Assembly (NCBI GenBank): GCA_032622095.1
Contig: CP136064.1
Coordinates: forward strand, 260,875,863-260,939,862
Direction of reading: 5' to 3'
Length of the DNA stretch: 64,000 nt
DNA from: Siphonodentalium dalli
Lineage: Eukaryota > Mollusca > Scaphopoda > Gadilida > Siphonodentaliidae
Part shown: piece by piece, positions 28,401 to 41,100 of the stretch
Position numbering within the stretch: the stretch's first letter is position 1
Layout of the letters: every line of letters begins with the position of its first letter
Notes under the pieces: generated by a model
Database searches by the model: none
Seen by the model: only the letters and a program-made list of their open reading frames with translations
Told to the model about the DNA's origin: nothing
Position numbers and translations under genes: made by a program

Positions 28401-31400
28401 GAGAATGCATTGGCCTTACATTCTTTAACAATTTTATAATTTGTTCTTACATTTTTTAACAATTTTTATAATATTTTTCTACATTCTTTGACAATTTTAT
28501 CATTTTTAATACATGTTAAGCCAATGCATTCTCTTATATATGCGAGGCGACCTATGGTCGACTCGCATATATAAGAGAATGCATTGGCACAGGGCCGTTC
28601 TGTTGGGTAAAGGGTTAACACACTCATGTCGTTCTTCATATATATTTTGAGAAAGGCCGACTTACAATCCGGGCTCAATTTTCTGAAATTTCTACTTATC
28701 GCAGGCTTGGGAAAGGTACACTAATTTTCTACCTGTCACCTCTGAATTTTGCCTGTATTTACCCTCATATGTGGCATAATATGTATTTGAGACGAGGACA
28801 TTTCAGTTGATTTTATTCTGTATAAAGAATAGTTATAATCTTTACTGCTACAACCAGTATAATACTGTAGTGTGAAGTTTGAGATAAATAAATAGGAATT
28901 TGAGGATAATGTTGCTAAAACTCAGACTAAAGTGCTATCTCAAACTGACACAAGTAGATATTATCTGCAGTCAGAAGCCTGTAGACTTAGTTCACCTGTC
29001 ACTTGTCACCCAGAAAGAGTGGCCTGTCAGTGACAGGTGGGCTGATGTATGCCTCGAGCTCTGTTTACAATTTAAATATGGCAAGAAACGCTGTTTTAAG
29101 TCAACCATGGTAAATTTGTTAAGAAAGGCTGATATATAATTTTAACATGGTATATATACCGCAAGAAGCTGATATATAATTTTAACATGGTATATATACC
29201 ACAAGAAGCTGAAATATAATTTTAACATGGCATATATACCACAAGAAGCTGATATATAATTCTAACATGGCATATATACCACAAGAAGCTGATATATAAT
29301 TTTAACATGGTATATATACCACAAGAAGCTGATATATAATTTTAACATGGTATATATACCACAAGAAGCTGATATATAATTTTAACATGGCATATATACC
29401 ACAAGAAGCTGATATATAATTATACCCCCCGCAACGAAGTTAAGGGGGGATATACTGGAGTCAGCTTGTCCGTCGTCCGTCCATCTGTCCGTGGACACAA
29501 ATTTGTCCAAAGTTTTTCTCAGTCGTTTTTTTTATCAATTTCCATGAAACTTGGCACAGACATCAACCACCATGGGAACCTGTGCACCTGCGATTATGAC
29601 GTCTGTCGGACTTTTTTTGGTGGAGTTATCCCCCCTTTTTCAACTTAGAAATTTTTCGCAACATGTATACTTTTGTCCGAGCTTTTATTCCTACATTTTT
29701 TGGTCTTTTTTTTTAAAACGTGGCACAGCTATTTAGTACCATGAGAACTTGTGCACCTGCGATTATGACGTCTGTCCGACATTTTTTGGTGGAGTTATCC
29801 CCCTTTTTCGACTTAGAAACTTTTTTTACAACATGCATAATTTTGTCCGAGCTTTTATTCCTACATTTTTCGGTCAATGTTTTTTAATCTTGGCACTGTT
29901 ATTTAGTACCATGGGAACCTGTGCACCTGCGATTATGACGTCTGTCCGATATTTTTTGTGTGGAGTTATTCCCCTTTTTCGACTTAGAATTTTTTTCGCA
30001 ACATACATAATTTTGTCCAAGCTTTTATTCCTACATTTTTCGGTCAATAGGTTTAAGATTAGGGTTATGGTTGTACACCTGCAATGGGAACTGTTAATTT
30101 ATTATTTTAACTAAATGTGTACTGACATGTGAAACATCTTAGTATTTTAAAAAACAGGGGGGTATCCGTAGTCCCATTGGGACAGTCACACCTCTAGTTT
30201 TAACATGGTATATATACCACAAGAAGCTGATATATAATTTTAACATGGCATATATACCACAAGAAGCTGATATATAATTCTAACATGGCATATATACCAC
30301 AAGAAGCTGATATATAATTCTTGTTTGTTTATATTTCAACTGAGGCTCATGTGTATTAACCCTTTCATGATGTGATCCGCGCTGGTGCATCATTAAAGAT
30401 CCTGTGCCAGTGCATTCTCTTATATATGCGAGTCTCCCATATGAAGCTCCAGTCATAGAAGAGTTATGTCAACCATTGTAAATTTGTCAAGAAATGCTGA
30501 TATATAACTCTAACATGGTATATATATATCACACGAGGCTGATTCATTATTCTAGTATGTTTATATTTCAACTGAGGATGATGTGTATTAAATGTAAATG
30601 AAAATGTCATTATCTTCATGACAGGATATATCCATGCATGAAGAGACATATTCAATTCTTCAAACAAATAAATGAGATGTTTATTTTTGGTTCATCTATG
30701 CTACCATACTTTAAATAAGACATTTATTTTCATGTCATCTATGTCACCATACATTAAAGGAGATGTTTATTTTCAGATCATCTATGCCACCCTACATTCA
30801 ATGAGACGTTTGTTTTCAGGTCGTATATGCCACCATACATTAAATGAGATGTTTATTTCCCATCCGGTCATCTATGCCACCATACATTTAAATAAATGAG
30901 ATGTTTATTTTCAGGTCATCTATGCCACCATACATTAAACGAGATGTTTGTTTTCAGGTCGTATATGACACCATACATCAAATGAGACATTTGTTTTCAG
31001 GTCATCTATGCCACCATACATTAAATGAGACGTTTGTTTTCAGGTCATCTATGCCACCATACATTAAATGAGACATTTGTTTTCAGGTCATCTATACCAC
31101 CATACATTAAATGAGACATTTGTTTTCAGGTCATCTATGCCACCATACATTAAACGAGACATTTGTTTTCAGGTCTTCTATGCCACCATACATTAAATGA
31201 GACATTTGATTTCAGGTCATCTATGCCACCATACATTAAATGAGACATTTGTTTTCAGGTCATCTATGCCACCATACATTAAACGAGATGTTTGTTTTCA
31301 GGTCATCTATGCCACCCTACATTCAATGAGACGTTTATTTTCAGGTCATCTATGCCACCATACATTAAATGAGATGTTTATTTTCAGGTCATCTATGCCA

Positions 31401-32136
31401 CCATACATTAAACGAGATGTTTGTTTTCAGGTCGTATATGCCACCATACATTAAATGAGACATTTGTTTTCAGGTCATCTATGCCACCATACATTAACTG
31501 AGACGTTTATTTTCAGGTCATCTATGCTACCATACATTAAATGAGATGTTTATTTTCATGCGATCTATGCTACCATACATTAAATGAGATGTTTATTTTC
31601 AGGTCATCTATGCCACCGTACATTGCACCACAAGAACTGTATTATCACTCACTCCAATACGGTAATCTAAATCCACTCGTGTATCAGCAGGTTGTTGGGG
31701 CAGCACAGTCTCGACTGCCAGGACTTGGTATGTACCCTTTAAAGGCATTTATTTAAACTGCTTCAAACTGACATTTTACACTACAAGAATTTAAAGAATA
31801 TAAGGTCAAATAAATACAAATTCTGTGTTCTCAGGCACCTCCATTGTTACATCTTTTTTCAATGTTTTCTATTAAAAATATTGGATTTAAACAAAAAAAC
31901 TAAAAAAAAAATTGTTTCTCTGGAAAGTATATTTATTATCAAATAATTTGTTTTTTTAGTTTCTTTAGAAAGTGTTTCATTTTATTGTTTAGTTAGTTCT
32001 CGTTATCCCCAAATTGGCAGATGGCACAATTCATAATCAAGGTGTCCAATGGGTGCCCATCCCCATCCGGGAACTTAAATCTGAGTCTAGGTATTTCATA
32101 GCAGATGATGCCATGAAGAATGAGGTCCCCACCGAT

Positions 32137-32169
<33 letters not shown>

Positions 32170-35100
32170 GGGTTCAAACCTTGACCGGCTGAAAAAAAAA
32201 TCTGATTTTCAAATTCAAAGGGCCATAACTCTTGAACAAGAAGGTCAGTCTTTTAGATTCCTTCAGATTTGTATTCACTTTCAGAATCGCATGCCCTTTC
32301 AAATGATATATAACACAACATATTCAAATGATTTCAATTGTATCACTGTCTATAAAGTTCGCGGTCTAATGCTGGTCCATTATTATGCCCCCGACTTGAA
32401 GTCGGTGGGTATATAGTCGACGTCTCCGTCCGTCCGAACATTTTGCATTATTGTTCAGCAACCGCTGGGCAGATTTAGCTGATATTTGGTATGGTGATAG
32501 AGCAGCATGGGGGAACAGCTACATGCATAGCGTGGCTTTCGTCCACCAATTTTCACCAGAGTTATGGCCCTTTTTTTACTTAGAAAATTAAATTTTGTCC
32601 GTCCGTACACACATTTTGCATTATTGTTCCGCAACCGCTGGGAGATTAAGCTGATATTTGGTATGGTGATAGAGCAGCATGGGGAACAGCTACATCCACC
32701 CATTTCACCAGAGTTATGGCCCTTTTTTTACTTAGAAAATTCAATTTTTCTCTTGTATTTTGGGTTTCCAGATGATAGCGTGAGCTTTGGTGGTACGATT
32801 GCAAATCCTGTATTTTTGTGGATCAGTTATATGAAAATACATGTCAAGTGCGAATTTGGGTATGATCTGATGATTTTTGCCAGAGTTATGGCCCTTTTTT
32901 CCACTTAGAAAATTTGAATTTTCGCTTGTTTTTGGGTTTCTGCAGTTTCGTCCATGCTTAATCCGAATTGCTATGGTCAGGGGCAAATGCCACGCGACAG
33001 CGTACCTCTTGTTAACATTGGGTGTTCTAAATTACATTCATTCTTTTCTCAGTTACTGGACAGACCACGAATCTTGCAGCGAGCCTAGCCGCTGCACAGA
33101 CCATCGCAGTGCCATCAAGTCAACCAGTCAGATTCAATCATCCCCTTATGGTCACGGTTGACCCATCGCGACCCCTCAATATGCATGGAGGGCAGTACCC
33201 ACATTCAGGAACTAGTACTCCAGACAGTACGTATCTGTTATGAAAGTACCTCATCTTTTCCAATGTAGTTGCACTGTTTTATTGAAGTGTACAACACTGA
33301 TTTGTGAATCAGTCCATGCAAAGTGTGCTGAATAGCTACAGCGCCATATTCCTTATTCCAAGTTTCCTTTGATGTAAACCAGCCAGTGAAATCTGTTGGG
33401 ATAATGCTGTTTTACATAGAAATTCTGTGTATATATCTTTCTATATCAGGTTTTAGCATTGTTAACATGCTCACCTAAAATAAATGTCACAATTATTCCT
33501 TAGAAAATATAATATTTTTTCTGAACTCCACACGAGATGGCAACTGTAAGTAGTAATGAAATGTGTGACATATATTTTATCACAATGTTTATAAGCATAC
33601 AAACTCATTTGAACTCGCGACGTGACAGTGTGTATTAAATGTAAACAAACTGAGATTACTCCTAATTACGCTGCATATTATAATCGTAATTCAACATGAA
33701 AGTTAGATAATAATTCATCATTATAAGCTCACACCCTCTACATTCACACATAGCTCGTGGGAATCAGAATTTGAGCAATATGTTACTTACAATTGTTTTG
33801 GTTGTTTTAAAAAGTTGTTCAAATGATTAATGTTCTATTAAAATGTACTGGTATATGATTATAAGGAATGACCTTGCAGATCGATTGGGGTCATTGGTTT
33901 GGACGGGAGGAGTCAAAATCTGCCGATGTCACTTCACTCTTTCTGATATATATAAGCATATGTATAGATTTTTAGGGTAAAATCGATTAAAATTGACGAA
34001 AAATCTGGTCATTGGTTCTGGGCGTAAAGTCTGCTATAGAAAGATATATACATGGGACATCGTCATATCGACGTAAAACAGCATTATCCCAACAGATTTC
34101 ACCGGCTGGTTTATGTCGAAGGAAACTTAGACTACATACTCCTCAATAAAACGCAGCACTACAACATTCATTCCTTATATTTATGGAGCTTCTTGATCAT
34201 TATTCTCATGAAATTAGCTGGAATAGTTTATAATTTTTTTATGAAACCTAGAGTTGAAACGACTAGGGTATTTCGTAGTCAAACAATCGACAGTCACAAA
34301 TCGAGTCCAAGTCGACTAATCGACAACCCCCATTCCCATGGAAAACTTCCATTTTACTATGTGGCTAATGAGTACTGTAAAATCACTCCAATATAACTGC
34401 TGTAAACGAGTTCACATTTTTCATGGGTGTTACGATCGGAAGAAGAAACTGGTGGCCGATGCTACTAAATTTGTATACATCCAGTAATTAATATCAGGAG
34501 TCTTGGCAAAGTTGGCTTGCACTTCACTGTAGGTTAGCGTTGTATTATGACACATTCATCATACCATATCCAGACACATAAGTCCATACTCATACTGAAT
34601 TAATTACACGCATAGTGACAGAGAATACACAATCAACGTATTGGTATATTTATTGTATTCAATAAGAACTTCAAAGCGTGGCTGCCGATACAGTTATCTT
34701 TGATCGGCCATCGTGCAACGATGTTTATTTATTAGTGACATTGTCAATTTCATAACTGGTGTTTGTGTATGTAATTCTACTAAATAGCACGGCTTTTGTT
34801 TTGACTTTTAACATTGTCCTTGCCGTTGTTGGTATATTGTATTGTACCATTGTTCTGTTAAGACACAGTGCATCGACTTTTGGTGAACAATTCATCGACA
34901 TAAACTAATCGACAAATCGTTTCAACACAACTGAAACCTGTCCCAGGTTTGGAAATAAACTCACCGGGGACCGCAAGTTGGCCCAATATTAAATTAATTC
35001 TACTTGTGAATTATCGATCAATTTATGTGTCTCATACTGGTTCTTTTATGGTGACCACAAGTTAGCCCAATATTAAATTAATTCTACTTTTGAATTATTG

Positions 35101-38100
35101 ATCAATTTATGTGTTTCATACTGGTTCCTTTTGTAGTGCGAATTTTGGTATGAATGTGTTTTATTGTGTTATAATGCCCCTGACACAAATGGCAATTGAT
35201 CAACCGGTGAACAGGATTTAGTTTGAGCTACATAGATGTAGGCTGTGTAAATATTTTCAAATATGAGGCTCTGGTGCCAATTATTTACACATTGTTTGTG
35301 TTCAGTTAATATGTGCTCACACACAAACGAAACAGTCTTTTGAATTTTCTTTCCAAGCCTTGAAACAGTGTCTGTCATTTGCAGAATGAGGTCCCCAGAG
35401 GGTGAATTTTGTGATGCTACCCAGCACAGTGGGCTAGCATCACTAAATTTACCCTCTGGGGACCTCATTCTGCTTAGGCCTCATCTAATCTAATCTAATC
35501 TAATTCTACATCATTGTTGAATACGTACCATTGAAAATCAATGTTATATAAAAATTAGGTGTAACAAACTAATGATACTACAAATTAATGAATATTTATC
35601 AATAGGGGTGTTTCTCTGTCTGTTGTCTGCTATAATATCTGAGCATCCCGGCAAAGGAATAATAGACCATACAGATGAACATTCCATTTTTTGGTGAACA
35701 AATTTCTGTGTACATGTTATGTCATGGGGTTGCTCATAACAATGCCAGAAAAACTTCCTGATAACCATATCTATAGAAAACAATGTTCCGGTTGACTTGA
35801 TTACGCAATTCCTGGCAGCACGGTGATGTAATTTATGCTTGTTGTCAATGACACTGCTCCAATCATAATTTGTACTCCCATGCTGGTGAATCGAAAACTG
35901 AAGTTAGCCGCTCTTGGCCAATCAGAATGCATATTTCAGCGACAAATATTCATCTTGATTTACAATTCTAGGTATTCGTTCAGCATCATCCTCAGCAACA
36001 GACAGTGCTACATCACTAAACACAGTGACACCAATATCAACTACGGCAACAGCACACGCTCATGCTCATAATCTTGCAACATCCCCTCAGCATGGAACTA
36101 ACCTCACATCAACCCCAATCAGCAACCCAAGTGCATCACCACGACCGAGCATTCTACGCAAAAGAACTGCTGATGGGTATGTTTGTAAAATATTGATCAC
36201 TCTACCACACTGAGTATTTTAAACCTCAGTTCATATCGAGATATCTCCTTTATCTTTGGTGTATATAGGGGGATTCTTGCTTTAGCGCGGCATGAATCTT
36301 GAAGAAAAATAGCACAATTGGAAGTGAGAATTATTATACCGTACTTGGCAACACCACAATTCTAAAAAGGCACTGCATAATTATTAAAGGGACTCATGGT
36401 CTTTGAATTGGCTTCACGCAAAATAAGTCTGTAAAACAACGATCACCAACAAGTTTTGTTCTTATTTTCATTATTAATAACTCTCCAATAATGAGATTTT
36501 CGCATTTCAAAACCATTGTTATTTAACCCTTTGAGTGCCAGGTCCGATTTTTGAATCAACCCATATACCCTGTGCCAATGCATTCTCTTATATATGCGAG
36601 TCGACCATATGTCGCCTCGCATATATAAGAGAATGCATTGGCCTAACAATTTTTCATTATTTGTTATTATTTTTTACAATTATTTACAAGTTTAATAATT
36701 TTTTCTTATATTCTTTAACAGACTTATTTTGTAGGTTTAATGCCAGGGAATCTTACGTTTTTGATGGGCATCAAAATTATTACTATGAATACTTGGTGAT
36801 AGTTTTGAGTTATAACATGCCCCTAAGGTATTATCCAGTTTGTTTTTAAATTCGTTATAGCATGCTTAAGCGTACCCAACCCAAAAAAAAAATTCAACCC
36901 AAAAAAAAACAGACTGTAAATTAGGGCCGATGATATCGGCCCCTGGCACTCAAAGGGTTAAAGATCCTGTGCCAGTACATTCTCTTATATATGTGAATCC
37001 CCCATCGGGAGCCTCGCATATATTAGAGAATGCACTGGCTTACAAGTTCGAGGTAAATATTGTTAGGCCAATGTATTTTATATATACAAATATATAAATT
37101 ATCACTTCCGGTGTTTCGACTGAGATGTTTTGTATTTGGTTTTATATGCTTCCCGTGTTTTTACTGGGTTGCTATGTATTTGGTGAGATTCGCTTCACGT
37201 GTTTTGACTGAGATGTTTTGTATTTGGTTAGATTTGACAAATGCACAAATAAATCACTCTAATTTCAACCATCTACTGTTATCTTCTTCTTCCAGGCCTG
37301 TGATCATCAAGAAACCTTTTAATTTATCAGCATCCGAAGCATTGTCTCCGCATAAGGAAATGCCATCGACGCCGCACTCAAATCTCAGTTCTCCAAAAAC
37401 TCCAGCTGGGTGAGTTAAGAAATAAATAATTTTAAGTTTATGAAGTTATGATCTCACCAACTTTATTTTCTATATTATTTTACCATTAGCTTAGAAAGAG
37501 CAAATGTGACCCGCCATATCAAATCCAGTCGGAAGTCAGGATTTTTTTACCCTGTGCCAATGCATTCTCTTATATATGCGAGTCGACCATAGGTCGCCTC
37601 GCATATATAAGAGAATGCATTGGCCTAACAATTTTTTACAATTTTAATAATTTTTTCTTGTATTCTTTAACAATTTTATAATTTCACCCATACAGAGCCC
37701 CAGACAAACATGAGCAGACGACACTCTTCTATATGCTTCTATATATGTGTGGGGCTCCCTGCAGGGTAATGGATGTTTTTTATTTTATGTCCTAAAAATT
37801 GTAAGAAACATTTATTTAAAAAAAATGATAAAAAATTGTTAGGCCAATGCATTCTCTTATATATGCGAGGCGACCTATGGTCGACTTGCATATATAAGAG
37901 AATGCATTGGCACAGGGTAAAAAAATCCCGACTTCCGACTGGATTTGATATGGCGGGTCACAAATGTATTTAAATAGGATAATTACATTAGGGGCAGATC
38001 ACTTCAAATTGACAGTTGATCATTTGAATTTTGTCACGACGACACGTGGTGACATGGCAATGTCACATTCCCAATATTTCCAACTCAAAATGCACTGTTG

Positions 38101-41100
38101 TGTTGATATATTCTGTTGACATGTAATTTTAAGGAATACTCTCTGTTTCCAAATATGATTAAGTTTAAGAAATTTTCTTCACAACAAACTTTAGTTTGTG
38201 ATTAGCCAAATGTCTTTAACCCTTCCATGACTGGAGCTTCCTGATATTTTGCGAAAATCCTGTGCCAATGCATTCTCTTATATATGTGAGTCTCCCATAG
38301 GGAACCTATCATATACAAGAGAATACATTGTCCTAACATTATATACTTTGACCTTGTAAGCCAGTGCATCCTCTTATATATATGAGGCTCCCTATGGGAG
38401 ACACATATACCTGAAAGGTACTACTTTCTCTGCAATAGCATCACCACATTTACCCTTCTCCTTAATGTTACACATATCTGCTGCACACAAAACCATAAAT
38501 AGCAACATTGTGTGAATGGTCAATGCTGAGATAATAGCTTTAAATGCTGATCACCTGATATTTAGCACAAGTCGTGGGTGGTATTGCTAAGATAATTTTC
38601 AGACAAGATACTGAAAACGAATATTGTGCATCGCGTGATAGCATATGCAGTTGTAAAGTGCTGACAGAAGTAATTCGAACAAAACTGTCTACTTGAGAAA
38701 CCGGTTTGGTAGCAGCATGAAAATTAGTCATACATAAATTTTATGATATACCGTCTCCTTGATCTAGTGGGATGGGGTGCTATTCCATTGAAGAGATGAG
38801 TGTTTCTCTACAGTATAATAAGCATTGCGACTTGCGTACATGGTTTATCATCATGGAGAATGTTGGAAATTCTTGAAATGTAACTAGTATTTATACTGCA
38901 AAGGTATGCACTTCAGTTTCTGTGTCACATTCAATAATTAATCATCATGCTGAACGAAACTATCACGTACTGTGTGGTGAACATTACTTTGTGTGTTGAA
39001 TACCCAAAATTATTATTTTTCACCCAGCTATTCTAAGCAGAAAACCATGAACTTTTAAAGAGGTAAATCATTGGGTTTAACTTGCGTTGCAGTGACCGGT
39101 AAATCCTTCAGATGGATCTGTTTTAATGATATGTGTACCTTTAAGGATATTTAACAAGAGACTTGTATATTACCAATAAAGCTAGCAATGGTTGATTTGT
39201 TTTCCAGGGACAATAGTCAGCCCTTTAGAGATAGTGTCCTGTTTGCCAAAGCTAACTTAATGTTTTTTTTTTCAGGGACAATAGTCAGTCCTCTACAGAC
39301 ACCGCCCTGTCTGCTGAAGCTAACACACCGACCCCGACGCATAATAACGCTACGGATATGAGGATAAAACAAGAACCCCCAGACCTACTGGAGAATGGTA
39401 TGAGTGAAAAAAAAAATTCTATATATTGTACTATAGCAAATAATGTTTTGAGCTGCTCAAGTATGGAACGTTATTAACTCTGTCTTTACTAAATACTCAT
39501 TGATGAGTAGTTCCATTAGGAAATGTTCAGATAATAAGTTAATAAGTTCAGCAAACAACCAATGAATATGAATCCTTCTGAACCTCTATTATCTTTGAGT
39601 ATATCTGTTGTCTGCTCATTTTTCCTGATTACCCCTCCAAATGAATAATAGATCAATCCAATGTATATTTTTTATAACTGAATAGGAGAATCCATTCAGT
39701 ATAGAAAGGTTTAATAATGAAAATATTAATATCTAGCTAGGTGAATATATAAATTACTTTCTTTATTTGATTAATATGTGATATATTTATGATATATTAC
39801 TTTACCATTAGTTTTGTGCGCTTTATGATTTGTAATCATCTAAAATTATCCGTGTCATAAATTTCAGGCATTCCCACAACACCTACTCATAGTAACAGTA
39901 TAGAAGCTTCTCTGAGCACGATAAACTAAAACGATCCATGTTATAAATTTCAGGCATTCCCACAACACCTACTCATAGTAACAGCATAGAAGCTTCTCCG
40001 AGGAAGAAACCAAGGAAACAACTTCTGTGAGTTTGTTTGTTATTATCCAAACTGTCGGTCTGTCTGTCCTTTGTGAGTTTTTTTCAGTAGTCGAATGGTT
40101 TGTACACAAGAGTTGTTTTATATCATGTGAAACTCCTGTTTCATAATGAAAAATGTCCAATGTAAAGAATCTAATTCAACAGTATTTTTGAATATGTTGT
40201 AACATCAAATGCATTAATAATAACTAGGAATAATGCATTAATAATAACTAGGAATAATATTTGTTTCCTTCATTTGATTTATAAATAAATTTCTTTTGAG
40301 TTAAAAATATTTCAGTGTTTTATATAAACCAAATACTGTGCAATATCCACATTTCAGCAAAAATATGAACATGAAAATTCATTGCGTGTTTGTGTTTTGG
40401 ATAATAATTTATCTAGAACTTTTTATAATCTTGTCAAAGTGTGGCTAAATTCCTTCTCCTAGTATTCTAAATATTCTCTTTTACCCTGAAGTAATTCTCT
40501 TTAAAAACAAAATAATATATGACATGTGGGTGTAATTTAGTTGTTGTTCAAGGCTGTATCTAACCATAACATTTATTTGTGACTAATTTTCCAATAGTCT
40601 CTAGACTAGTTCACAAAACGTGCCATTGTAAGTGTGTTAACCATTTATATACTAAATACTCATTGACAAGTAGTTATGCCTTAGGAAATTTTCTGATAAT
40701 TAGTCAACAAACTTCACATAGGTTGTTTGTTGAACTTATTATCCGAACATTTCCCACCAATCAATAGGATTCCTTCTGCACTTTCTATTGTCTGCTCATA
40801 ATTCCTGATCATCCCTCCAAATAATATAATAGACCATTCCAATATACACTGTTATAACTGTTAGGAGAATCCATTCAGAGTAAGAAGGGTTAGTGGAGAC
40901 GACCATGATTGAGTATTCTGAGGAATTGACGTTTTGTTAAAATTCATCATTAACAGACATGCTAATGAAGACTTGAAAGACAACTCCTCAAGTGATGAAG
41001 AACTTAATAAATTAACAGACTTCAAACAAGAGAGACTGAAGAGTATCAAGAGAGAAATCCGAGATGGTAAATTTCTACGTTTTATTATTTATTAAATGAT

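Noticed and set aside
28140-28620. CRISPR-like or regularly spaced repeats from the recurring hairpin module
   Set aside because: Eukaryotic context, no constant spacer length, and the repeats lie inside TTAA-bounded elements.
29466-30114. ORFs with repeated CTCDYDVCPTFFGGVIP peptides
   Set aside because: They are frames through the internal blocks of the Helitron-like element and recur at 22976-23322; not proteins.
31197-31454. ORF across the 43-bp array (repeated FRSSMPPYIKRDVCF-like peptide)
   Set aside because: It exists only because the 43-bp unit is not a multiple of three and some units lost TGA. It is a product of the repeat, not a gene.
30670-31602. Recursive (ratchet) splicing through AG|GT in each unit
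   Set aside because: The regenerated donor would be GTCATC, far from GTRAGT, so stepwise removal is unlikely. Kept only as acceptor decoys.
34052-34396. 114-codon ORF
   Set aside because: It crosses the right arm of an inverted-repeat element and the left end of a hAT-type element, so it cannot be a single gene.
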